A DNA stretch of 64,000 nt, taken from Bryopsis sp. KO-2023. Lineage: Eukaryota; Chlorophyta; Ulvophyceae; Bryopsidales; Bryopsidaceae. Location: NCBI GenBank assembly GCA_030272585.1, contig BSYQ01000009.1, positions 5,394,001-5,458,000 of the forward strand, given 5' to 3'. The translations under genes were made by a program, and so were the position numbers. Under the pieces are notes generated by a model. That model was not told the origin of the DNA, did not search any database, and saw only the letters and a list, made by a program, of their open reading frames with translations. Positions 23,393 through 34,447 of this stretch are shown here, piece by piece (position 1 is the stretch's first letter; each line of letters begins with the position of its first letter).

Positions 23393-24613
23393 TCAATTCA
23401 GCGATTCTGGGAGGGTGAATGTGCGTTCAACGCCCACAGGACGATCGCTTGCCCTGGTCAAGGTTGCATGGATTGTATTGTTCCTCCCCTTCACCAACCG
23501 GACCCTGACTGTGGTCTGATTGGTCCAATGCTCCCCTAAGGCAGGCTTGGCTTGCTCCGAGGTCCTGACTTCATGATTGGTGGTCAAAACCACGACGCCA
23601 AAATCCAATGCAAGACTTTTCAATGCTCTCCCCAACGCAACCATCAAAGTGTAGCCTATTCTGTGGGGTCCAACGCCACCTAAAACCGGTGAGACCACAG
23701 CTGGAACAGAATCCAGAATGATCAAAACTGGCCTCTGATTTGACGGATGGGTTTGACTCATTTCCACCCCCAACTCATCCACAAAGCCCAGAACATCAGA
23801 CATATCATGAGGTCTGAACACCGTGACATTGGAAAGCACAGTTCTTTGGTCGGCCTGAGCAGCAACCTGGGTTAGCCTGGCAGGCGAGAATGTGTTTGAC
23901 GTGTCGATATATATCACTCTTCCTCCAGGAGTATTTTTAGCTGTGTTGGCTGCTACCATGTGACATATTTGAGTTTTCCCGCTTCCAGATTCCCCAGTCA
24001 GCTCCACCAGACGGCCACCATAAAGCACCCCCCCCAAAGCTGCATCTATGTCAGGACCTGGACAAACAAAACCTTATCAAATTCACCCTCTCCATTTTTC
24101 GCCAAATGCTATCACTGTTGATTTCGCTCTGAACAGAATCGAACATTAAGGTGATCGTCCACAAGAATCCTTACAGCCTGTAGATAACAACACCAGAGAT
24201 CCAGGGAGGTCGACCCCCGAGACGACTGGCGGCAAGGCGTATGCTTCCAGAAACGCGAGCGCTGGCCGCACACCGACCTCACGCTCGTCGGACGTCAAGT
24301 AGTGCTCGATAGTTGGGAAGGCCGCGCGGAAGGATTCTACGAGTGATGGTGGGCCGTCGAGGGCGACTCGCCCTCGACGAGTTTGTGGCATTGCGCTTCT
24401 GCGCTCGAGACTCACGCGATCGTCACCGACTTTGAGCAACGCACAGGCGAGGAAAGACGTGCCATCTTGGTAATGACACGGTATGTTCCCATGTGAGACG
24501 GAAGGAAGCGAGCGCTCGTCATCACTACCATCACCATCCATTGGATCGTCAGCCTCACTGGGTTGACGATCAACTGTCCAGCCGTTCGTGCACCAAATCT
24601 GCCAGCCAGCTAC
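23393..24613 (-). CDS. RAD51D: RAD51D recombinase paralog
   Basis: Two exons are seen. The downstream one (about 24060-23393) begins PDIDAALGGVLYGG. It carries Walker A GESGSGKTQICHMVAANTA, then YIDTSNTFSPARL, Walker B PVLIILDSVPAVVSPVLGG, LKSLALDFGVVVLTTNHE, and KPALGEHWTNQTTVRV, and ends FTLPESLN. The upstream exon (to 24168, open back to about 24613) ends LPGSLVLLSTGC, the segment that precedes Walker A in RAD51D. The AVVSPVLGG and KPALG motifs separate it from XRCC3 and RAD51B. RAD51D bridges RAD51C and XRCC2 in BCDX2. The upstream exon is GC-rich and its N-terminal part does not resemble known RAD51D. An ATG lies at 24541, but the frame stays open upstream to an acceptor-like site, so the true start may lie in an unseen exon. 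Confidence 0.9.
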
Positions 24614-25586
24614 GAATGTCTCAAGAGTATTCGATCATCCATTGAAAGTCTACCCAACAAAAGTGCTGCCTTGTTCCCAGTTTCGGGATGAATCTTTCAG
24701 TTTTCCCCTTCACACAACACCTCCATGGCAAATTATCCAGCTATGAAGAGTGTGCATTGTGGAATAAAGTTTTTTCCAAACTGTTTGATACACTGAAACG
24801 AAACGTTCGCAGACAAGTCGCTCCGTTAACTCAAAGCAAATAAGGCCTCTTTTACAACAACAACAGCCCCTATAAGTATCGCCCCTTTCACTTTCCGACC
24901 ACGAACGTTCAACACACCACAACCACAAGTTCCTCCCGTCATCACAACTCGGCCCTTCAGCCGCAAACACCCACGCGTCTCATTTCGTCCCATTTCCCCT
25001 TCTCATCTAACTATCGACTCTCCTTTTTCACCACAACATTGGGCACCTTCACCAAATATGCTCTGATTCTCTTTCTTTCTTTCTTTAATCTGTTGAATAC
25101 ACTCGTTCGCAACAGCGATACCGAGTGGTGAAACGGCCGCCAAAGAACGCTTTACAGAATGTAAGCAAAATAAACGACCATACACCCAACCACCTTCTTC
25201 CTTAAATCCCTTCCTTTTCCTCCGAGTCTTCCCAACTAAACCCCATGACCGACTCAGTTCTGATCCCGTTTACTGTATTCCACAAATCTTTGCAGCTAAT
25301 CTTTTTTTGGGGGCCAAAAGGAGCGAAAACACTGCTTTACATCCAACACTGACATTGCGTCTAATGATCATCAACAAAAAATTGGTCACTCGCAGAATCC
25401 AGGAGAGAAGATGGTGTCTGAAAAGAGGGCAGTATTACTCTCATGCATCAAAAACACTTATTATTTCCCACAAGAAGATGAAAAATATTAAACTTGCAAA
25501 ACCTATAGATCCCCCCAATAAATGTTTAAATGTTTACAGCCCCATCAGACAATGATTTGCGGGCCTCTGGCCGAAACAAAAAAAAA
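24614..25586. other. RAD51D upstream region, no gene seen
   Basis: A GC-richer, pyrimidine-rich stretch at 24860-25260 probably holds the RAD51D 5' UTR or promoter and possibly a first exon. A minus-strand frame at 24970-24760 was considered for that exon but not supported. Confidence 0.35.
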
Positions 25587-26379
25587 CTACGAAACTATTT
25601 CAGCGTCGAAGTGCACCTCCTCGATCAACATTCTCATGACAGTTCCGTAATCTGGGTGCGTGAAATTCTTTATTGGCAGATGTGATATTTTTTCCAACAC
25701 CTCCATTCCCCCATCATCCGCCACCTCTCCAAAGACGTTGAAACTCCCGTCCCAGTCGCTGTGGTCTGTTAAGCTGATAAAGAACTCCGTTGTCCCCGTG
25801 ATGAGGGCGGCCGTCTTTCGAACGTTGTGTCCAGAGGTTTCTGCAGGGAGTGGGGGCGAGGGGAGATCTTGCCAAAACCGTCCCTGCACCAACCCGTATC
25901 CCTCCTCCATTGATTCGGCGCGGTAAAAGACTTTCGCGGACTCCTTTCCGCTCGATAACACCGACTTGATCCACTTTACCGTCGCAGGGGCGGAGGCTTC
26001 AAGCAACTCGATTTTGACTGTGCCGAAGTCTGTGGTGATAACCAAGAAAGAGGCGGCGGCGGGGTCGGGCGACGTTTTTCCTGGTCGCCATAGACAGTGT
26101 CGTTAAACGCCGTTTGGACGTCAAAAGACGTCACCAGATTCAATCGAAGTGTTGTAAAAAGAATGGGGGACGAAACAGTCGACCCAAGAGAGGAAAGGTA
26201 GACCCGGACAGTACTGGTACTGGTGTTTTCCTGGTGTCTTGCCTGTACCGAAAAACGAGCTCACCATAACCCAAGCGGCGGTTTTCCGAGTAGCCAATAA
26301 AGGCATCTTCGCGATCAACCGCCAGCCCAACGCCAACAAGCAGGAACACCAACAGAATCCCACACAATCGGCGCACCAT
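25587..26379 (-). CDS. Membrane-anchored divergent cyclophilin-like protein
   Basis: Two exons (26379-26265, 26080-25587) join in phase 1. The N-terminus MVRRLCGILLVFLLVGVGLA is a signal peptide or signal anchor, followed by a short linker ending ENRRLGYG. The rest is cyclophilin-type: VITTDFGTVKIELLEASAP, then VFYRAESMEEGYGLVQGRFW, TTEFFISLTDHSDWDGSFNV, and FGEVADDGGMEVLEKISHLP. The FYR and F-F positions match catalytic Arg and Phe of cyclophilins and the Trp is kept. The usual Q(F/F) and His positions read Glu and Asn, so prolyl-isomerase activity may be weak or lost. Plants have related single-pass secretory-pathway cyclophilin-like proteins. It is probably lumenal. Confidence 0.8.
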
Positions 26380-27283
26380 TTTGAGGACCTCCCAACTGTG
26401 CAAGAGGCCACGAGGAAAATGTGCTCGCGATTCGTCTGATGGAAGACAAGGGAATTTGGTTCAATTGTCTCAAGATAGGACGTATCAGGAACACCTTCCA
26501 CCACGATTTCTTCCGGCACCGCAAGGGAAATAGTCAAGTGGTGGCATGAATCAAGACTTGCTTGGAAACTTTTTTTAAACTCAACAGACAAGCGCCCCTC
26601 AACCCCTTCGTGATCTTCCAGAGAATTCTTTGTGACCATTTTCTCCAACCCTCATTCCACCAACCTGGAGCAAAATCTTTTTGTATTTCGACCCTGAGGA
26701 TGATAGTAAACCTTGGCAAGAATTGCCCAGAAACACATGAATATACCCCAAACCTATGTACAAGCCTTCCTCTAAGAGCAATTTTTTGATATTGATTTCC
26801 TTGCCATATTTCCCTTATTTTTCTTTTCCAACCTGCACTCACTTCCCAGCAAAATTTTCCTAAAATCCCAGCCATCACCCCCAAAACACATTCTTTCTCC
26901 CCCCCCCCCCTCTCTTCAGGAGAGGCTCATAATAACCAAAAAAAAAATCCGTATGCCCACACATGAAAGTCTGCCTCTCTTCAGGTTTTCCCCAGCTGCC
27001 ATTTCAGCAACCACACCAATCCAAAATATCTGCATCGATATCTTTTACCCTGTCCAAAACTGCTTATTAAAACACTCTTTTGTTATTTTGATTTCCACAA
27101 ATTTTTGTTTCCATCATCTCCTGCATGATAAACCCAACCGGCCCTGCATTCCATTTCTGAAAATTTCTAATATACACATAGCTGACTAAAACCTTACCAG
27201 AAACTCCTTGATGTGCTGAGGTTCAGCCACGAGCAAAAGAACAAACAGCACAAAAAACCTATTTTTATTATTTTTCTACAAAA
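26380..27283. other. Intergenic, no gene seen
   Basis: This should hold the cyclophilin-like promoter and 5' UTR and the 3' UTR of the minus-strand membrane-protein gene. No exon is supported. C-runs and A-runs occur near 26900. Confidence 0.4.
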
Positions 27284-29198
27284 TTATAATTCTGTGCAGA
27301 CACCATGGTCATTATTCAAGGATTTGATGGTGTCAAACCAAATTTTCAGTCCCAACCACAGCAACTGCGTTCCCACAACAAACACCAGGCCTGCCAGCAG
27401 CAAACTTGCCTTTCGAAACACCTGCAGCATTTGATTGGCTGAACTGGACACATGCTCCAGATAACTGCTTCTTCCCCAGCATTCGATGCAGTACAGCAAC
27501 ATTGTGGGAACGAAAAACCCCAGCCACGAATGGTAGAACAACCCCACCAATCGACACGAAAATTGCCCAGATTTCAGAGGCGGACCTCCCAGAGGAAACA
27601 CTACGAGCCGTTCTGTGAAATACCCCAATGTATTCACTCCTTCAGCAACGTCCAAGTCTGACATGCAGACATCATCCAAGCCTTTGACCCAGAAGCAGCT
27701 GAGAAGATTCGATATGAGCTGTATGGTCAAGTGGTGGGAGAAAGGAAGTCGCATGCCAAAAGTGGTGGTTATCAGAGGGACAATGCATGATTTTGTCGCT
27801 ATGTTGCTCAGCATCTGCAGCGGGGCAGGCTGTATCCACAAGGTTTCGTAGAACATGATGGCTGCACACCCTGTTGCAATGATTGGCCGCCCCAAAAAAG
27901 GCAATAGGGAACGATTTCTGGAAATTCAAATAGCACAAAAACACTCAGACATTCTTTTCTCTTTTCTCTGGAACACTTGCGCATGTCTTTCATCCGAAAA
28001 CGGAACAAGGTCAAAGGAGGATTTATCCAAGTTCGGGACAAAATCATGTATTTTTTGTGCTCATTGAACTTGCAAGTTCACAGGACATTCTCATCGAGTT
28101 GTATGCACTGCCCTCTATTTTTCGGCTGCCAGCTTTCTGATGCAGCTTTTGTAAAATATGGAGGGATATCACTTTGGTGCTATTTCATGATCCAGCGCAC
28201 ATCAATTCCATTACTTTTCTCAAAATTTCACCAGGCTCTATCCAGGTCGTCAATTCCCGAGAAAAAAAATTCAAAAAACTCCCTCAAAAAAAATATGCAG
28301 ACACGAGGGCCCAATTCCACGAGGAGGGGAATCACTTGCCAGATTTCAAAAAAAATTAACAAGGAAACATTCAAAGAAATTTCATGAAAATCAGCTTGGA
28401 TCACAAGTTGCGAGTGGGCTCAGAAAGGAGGTTTCTACGAGCTACGTCAATATTCAATATTCTGGGAAATACAAGGCAGAAAACAACATCAACATCCAAC
28501 TACTCACCTAGTGTAGAAATTTGGATTGAAAGTCATCAACCACAACATGAACAGCGGTATTGCGACGTAAAACACAGCCATACACAGACAAAATTCCCAA
28601 GGATGACTGATATCACTGGTCAAGCACTTCACAGGAGTCAGGATCAAGGGAATTATAGCAGAAATCCGGTCTGTTTTGGCGCATGAAAGCAACATGGATT
28701 GAGCATAATGTCTTTCATATTCTTCGTTGTGGAATTTCAGCATGTGGGACCAGGGGCATATTTCCGGTCCATTGATTTCTTCCTCAGACTCTGTTTCCTT
28801 GTTAGGGCGTCGTGGTGGGTCAGGGTCCCCCTGAATTGTCGATGGAAGACAAAAATTGCATGAAAATCTGGAATGGTAGCAAAGTAGATAAGTTCAGGAG
28901 AACAAACAGCTGAGTAAGATTGACAGAAATCAAACCCAGAGTCACAACCCTTCAAATAGGTCACATACTGATAAATTACCAGGAGTTTGAGTTGAAAAAC
29001 CTAGTCCCAAATTCCAAGGGAAAATATACACTGGGCAAAGCAAACACAAATAAAAGCACAAAGGAGGCCCCAGGGCAGTTCCCTTTTTTAATACACTGGG
29101 GACGAGAAAGAAAAGAAAGACAAAGTGAACGTTTCCCTTACCGTTTCACTCCCCCCAGGGCTCCCAGCACTTTTGAGTGGACCCACCACTGTCGACAT
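27284..29198 (-). CDS. Unknown multi-pass membrane protein
   Basis: Exon 1 (29198-29142) encodes MSTVVGPLKSAGSPGGSET and joins in phase to exon 2 (28830-28508). Exon 2 encodes GDPDPPRRPNKETESEEEIN, then MLKFHNEEYERHYAQSM, and two hydrophobic spans including EFCLCMAVFYVAIPLFMLWL. The terminal exon (about 27925-27284) encodes PIIATGCAAIMFYETLWIQP, LVGLFYHSWLGFFVPTMLLY and LLLAGLVFVVGTQLLWLGLK, then a TAG stop. A small exon near 28275-28215 is likely, but its junction to the last exon was not resolved. The design is an acidic, disordered N-terminus followed by at least five membrane spans. No family was recognised. Confidence 0.6.
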
Positions 29199-29764
29199 AT
29201 GGCTAGTCCCCGACAAGACTTTCCGAGTATTGTTCAGTCGCACGTTGCGAGTCGGTTCGAGTGAGAAGTTCAAGCTGCTGGGGAAAGGGGGGGTTGGCTC
29301 GCTGGTGGCCTGAAGTTTGTGTCAAGGTTGTGGGGTTAGTGATGCTGGTGGTCGAATGGCCGACGCGGTGTATCGGACGCAAGTCCTCCAAGCTGTAATC
29401 AACCCCTTGGTGTGCCCTTCACCACTTTATCCCAGAGCGACAAATTGAACAGTCACGAGCGAACTGAATTGTCGAGACGGCTACTGGAAAAAAAAAAACT
29501 GCCTAAGAAAGAAAGGCACAAAATCCAACCACGGAGCAAACACGTGCCATTCGGTGACCAAACGAAAAGCCATTGGTCGCGCGTTTGGAATGGTCGACGA
29601 GCGTGCGATGGTGTGGGCGATGCTGTTGCCCAGTCCGCCCTGTTTAAATTGTCTGACATGGAAACAAGTGATTCTGGCCATTTGGCTGGTGTGGGTTCAA
29701 GAAGTGGGTATCCTTCGCAAAGCGTCGAGTTTGCGACGCCTGGAGGCGTCTTTCCGCAGCCAAA
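29199..29764. promoter_or_regulatory. Divergent promoter region, membrane protein / DAP3
   Basis: The 566 bp between the start codons of the minus-strand membrane-protein gene (29198) and the plus-strand DAP3 gene (29765) must hold both 5' UTRs and promoters. No TATA element stands out. The stretch is higher in GC than neighbouring introns. Confidence 0.5.
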
Positions 29765-32700
29765 ATGCAAAGTGGGAGGCGAGCATTGACGGGGGCACCT
29801 TCGCTCAGAAAACATCTGCTGGGCCTGATCGAAAGGTATGGGACATCTTAAAGTGCTCTTGGACATCTTATAGGTTCTGATAAGACTCGGATTTTCGTTT
29901 TCTCAGTTCCAGGGGCAATAGGAACATAACCAGATAGACCACTTTCACTATTTTGTATTTTTACATATAGACCCAGTCCTTGTTCTCTTTACTTTAGTTT
30001 GGGATACACAAGACTGACATCTGGTTTTCTCCTAAGACTCACTCACTCACTCTTTTTTACAAGTACACATCGATATACTGTGTTGCTGTAGCACATCAGT
30101 AGATCCAGTCCAGATTCTGAACAAACCAGAGGCATGTTGCTGCTCTTGCAATAAAAATTGGCTTTCCAACATTTCTTTTTGTTGTGTTCCAGAGGACCAG
30201 TTTCAGGAAAGGAGATTAGATGGGAAACCAGTGATGCTAGCCCACCTGCAGCTCCGACTCTAGCTCCGACTCCAACCCCAGGTCTGACTCCGCCTCCAAC
30301 TACGGCCCCAGGTGTGACTCCGACTCCAACTCCGGCCCCAGGTCTGACTCCGACTCCAGGTCTGACTTCAAATCCAGCCATGCAAATCCCTCTTCCAACA
30401 ATGAGCGAAATCGAAGTGGATGAAGCCCTGACCGACCCTGCTAGTATCGCTGATGGTTGGTTCAACCCCAACCCCGTCAAATTGACGCCAGATTGTCCTG
30501 GGAGTATGGTTTCTATGTTTGTGGGAAGAACAATCCCCCAAAGAATGTACTTGGATGGGGAAGAGGAATGGACACAGCCGGCTGCACAGGTAAGTTCTGC
30601 ACTTTCGATGACTTTTACTGAATCGAGGGGAACAAATTGAGTCGAACATATTTATAGAGAAAGTGGTAACCACCTTTTCCTAACTGTGGATTTGCTCAAA
30701 TATAGATACCTGGACCGATGGGTTGATCATATTTGAAAAATATTAAATTAATTTCCTCATTGCCTTTTCTTTTGGGGGGGGGATATGGAAGTTTTTGCGT
30801 TTTTCTTGTAGTAATGTTTTATTTTTGTATGTGTTTTTTAATGAAGCAAAAGGAGGACAGAGTGGCAGGGGTGAGTCAGTTTCTGGTGGAGGAGGATGGT
30901 GACAAGAAAGAGGAAGAAAAGAGTGAGAAGGTGCAACCGGAGGAAAACTGGGGACGTGTGATCACAGGATTGGGACAGGACGCTTCAAGTAAAAGACTTG
31001 AGGAAGGAACAACCGAGGATGAAACCCCAGAAGAAGAATTCGAAGTTACTGTAGGGTACAGACATCAAGTTTGTGCATGGCATATTCCCCATATATGGAC
31101 TCGTGTCGGGCCCATACCACTCATATTTGCATTGACAGCAAATTAGAGTTGCTGTCAAATTCCAGATTTGCAGTCAACATGGGGCTGTCAGTCTCCAAAT
31201 AATACATTCGGAAAAACTTTGCTGATGTTGGCTGATTTCATTGAGAAACCAAGATGCGTATCCTTTCGTGTTCAGAAAATGAACAGCCAATTCGAAAGAG
31301 AGTGCAAAAAAGAAAGGCAGCTATCCCTCGAATCGCTGAACATGAAAAGAACTGTGCTCAAGGGAAACGGAACCCAGTGAGGAACTTGCTGAATGATGGG
31401 TGAATTTTTTTTCTCATCTGGTTTTTTTTGCTTTTTTGCAACAGGCTCTTTTCAGAGAACTCTTCTGATAAACTTACCATGGAGGATGTGAACAAGTATT
31501 ATCCCTTCGATAGAAAACTGCTTCCGGAGGCGTTCCCGGAATACTACAAAATTGAAGTCCCAGACGATGTGAGGAAACCCGAACCAAAAGGGGGAAGCAA
31601 GAGCTTGACAACAGAGCTCAAGGTGAGCCAAGACCTCTTCATTTTTTTCTCAGTTTCTTTTTTTTTTTGATGAAAAAAAATCTTCAAATAATTTTCATTT
31701 TTTAAAGGGAGGGGGAATTCGCTGGAGGGTGAATTTTCTTTCTTTGCTCTGGTTTTCAGCTCGAAAAAAACTTTTTTTTTTTGGCCATCGCTACATCTTC
31801 ATATTGCTATGTTTTCATTTTTTTAAGTATCATTAAAGTATTTTTTCTATATTTTTTCGAAATGTATTACGCCTTGCAGGCAGTCCACAGGGGAAGTGAG
31901 TGACACAAAAATAATGAATTCATTAATAAATAAGAGAATTATATAAAATGATAAATTAAACAAGAATTCTAATTTTCAAATCGTTTACATTTCGTGAAAG
32001 GGCTGCCCGACTGTGGCTTTGATCTCAACGATATATCAACTGTTTCCAAGCTCTCCAGAATTCAATTGACCTCCCTCGTCTCATACAAATGTGTTTTCTT
32101 CACAGCCTTTCTTTCTGTTTAAATTTTTGCCTTGCATACAGCTATCAGGGAAGGACAACCTGCTGGCCAGGGAGCCGATTCTGGAATTGATGTCTGAATT
32201 GGGGAGCGACAATGAAGCTCTAAAAGGAAAACGAATTTTGCTCCATGGCCGACCTGGATGTGGGAAATCCATTGCTTTGGCTGCCACAGCAGAATGGGCA
32301 AGAAAAAAGAAATGGTAGCCACTCACCACACTGTCACTTTTCACATTTTTCTGGGGCTCCGCACAGTTCCTGTCTCTGTTAGTCTGGCTTGATCTGCTAA
32401 GCATCAATGGGGCATGGCTGTTTTTTTGTTTGTTTGGAGGATGTGTATTCGATCCATATATCTTGTTGCTTTCCAATCCTGTTTTCAAACTGTGAAGAGC
32501 CCTTTTTTTCTGTTTGAAATCCAGTTGTTCCAAAATTGCTTCCACACGGGATGGAAACGAGACGATGCATATGTCTTTCCCAACTTTTTCTCTTCGGGGT
32601 GCTTTTTTCAGGCTGGTGCTGTACATTCCCACAGCCCAGGTTTTCGGAAACGATTTGTTTTTCATGGCTCGGCCTGGTTCTCTCCTGTACGACACTCCTA

Positions 32701-34447
32701 ACGTGGCCAAGGATATTTTACGGAGCGTCAGAGACAGCCACAAAGATGCCTTGCAAGAAATGAAACAGGAGCTGGATTTGACTGACCAGGAAGTGGATGG
32801 ATCGCAGCTTGGGACCACTCTGCTTGATTTGTGCGACATTGGGATCGCTGCCCAACAACCAGTATGCAGTAGATGCAAAATAACAACTAGATCAGTCGAA
32901 ACAAAAAACTCCCCAAATTGATGTGGCTGGGTTACATGGGAAATCACCACTTAAATCGGGAAGTGTGGATAAGCTTCATTACGCGATTTGGAAATTTCCG
33001 CAGCAAATTTTTACTTGCTTTTTTTGTTTCATCAAATTTTTCTGTGGGATCTTGTGATCTGACATATTTATGTGAATTCCTTGGTTTGTTATTTTTCAAG
33101 GATTGGGTTCTCAGGTTTATTTTTTTTTAAACTCTGATTGGGGCAGGCGGTGACTGTGGATGCAGCCTTCAAACTGTTGCATGAACTGGTGTATGTGAAA
33201 AGAGATACTCCGGCATTGGTTTTGATCGACGATTACAATGCGTTGTATTGGAAAACCACCTATGGTCGTTGGGTTTCCGATAAGTCCAAAGAAATGATAA
33301 CGATTGATCGTACAAAATTGGTGAGAAACTGTTGTAACAAATCTTATGTATTTGACATATATCCAACAAGAGTTTCTTCCTTCTCCCCCACCCAAAACAA
33401 TATATATGTATATTATTATTATATCTTTCGTGCAATCGTCCCCAATTCATGAAATTGCTTTTGAGGGATGGAGGAAAATAAATGCCATATCATGTTAAAA
33501 GGCCTTTAACCTGTAACCATGTATGGTGCCCCAAAGTTCTCAGAAAGAAAAAATTGTTGAAATAGCAAGTTCAATGTTCTTTGCCTTATTGGTGACAGGT
33601 TGGTAATCGTGCAACTCACTCTTTTCTGCAAAAAATTCCTGGATAGAAAAAGAATGGGCAGAAGTATGGATCTGTTTCTCCAATTTCTTGTTGGAATCCG
33701 AATGCTTTGTCAAAAAAGGACAAGAGGAGAACAAAAAACAATCAAATACATATACATAAATGCATATTTTTCGATATGATATGATTTTATTTTTTTTATT
33801 TTTTTTTCAGGGCCAGGCAATGCGATTTCTCGAAAAAGAGGCGGATGAAAAGCTGCAAGCCTGTGTGATTGCTGCTCCGACTTTCAGTCAAGGAATTCGA
33901 CCCAATCTGTGGGTGCCCTTGGCCAAAGACATCACAAAGAAAGAATTGGAGCTGTTTACTCCGGTGAGGGACACAACTCAAATCAGAAAAATAAAATAAA
34001 ATAAACAAACATATATATGCTGTAAGACCCATTAGAATGGACCGGACTGTTTGTAGAATGATTGATAATGGGTTGACAGAAAGTCAAGGATCACTCAGAG
34101 CTTGATGGGAATACTGATGCAGCAGAGTGGATCTTTAGAATGAACTGGATGAAAGGAAAAGGGACCTTGTTTTCGAACAGTTTTGTTGACGAGTGTAATT
34201 CAGGGTTTTATCAGTGCTTGGTATGTCATTTTGTTTTTTTGCCCTGGCGGATTATCCTGAAAAGCATATAACAGCTGTTTTTTTTCACAACTGTGTTGTT
34301 TCACAGGAGGATATGAAGAGATTATTTTGCTACTTCTGGAATTGTGGCTCCATTGCTCCATTGGAGGATGGGGATGTTTTGAAAGCTTGGTTCCTGTGTG
34401 GAGGGAATGGGCACGACGTGCAGAAATCTCTGTCAGTTCTATGCTAG
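29765..34447 (+). CDS. DAP3: Mitochondrial ribosomal protein mS29 (DAP3)
   Basis: Nine exons join with consistent phases: 29765-29835, 30193-30589, 30847-31055, 31445-31622, 32142-32314, 32612-32861, 33147-33320, 33811-33963 and 34307-34447. The start MQSGRRALTGAPSLRKHLLG is a typical mitochondrial presequence. A proline-rich repeat (PTPTPGLTP-like, 30250-30367) precedes the conserved body. The body shows KYYPFDRKLLPEAFPEYYKI, Walker A LLHGRPGCGKSIALAATAEW, Walker B ALVLIDDYNALYWKTTYG, and the C-terminal EDMKRLFCYFWNCGSIAPLE. mS29 is a P-loop GTP-binding protein of the mitoribosome small subunit, at the intersubunit bridge region. The Pro-rich insert and the acidic segment in exon 3 (VEEDGDKKEEEKSEK) are lineage extras. 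Identity is secure. Confidence 0.95.
30250..30367 (+). repeat. Coding minisatellite, Pro-Thr-Gly rich
   Basis: Units of 12-30 bp such as ccaggtctgactccgactcc recur about six times in exon 2 of DAP3. They encode a PTPTPGLTP-like linker between presequence and conserved domain. Internal thymine-to-guanine variants give GVTP and GLTP versions. Confidence 0.85.
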
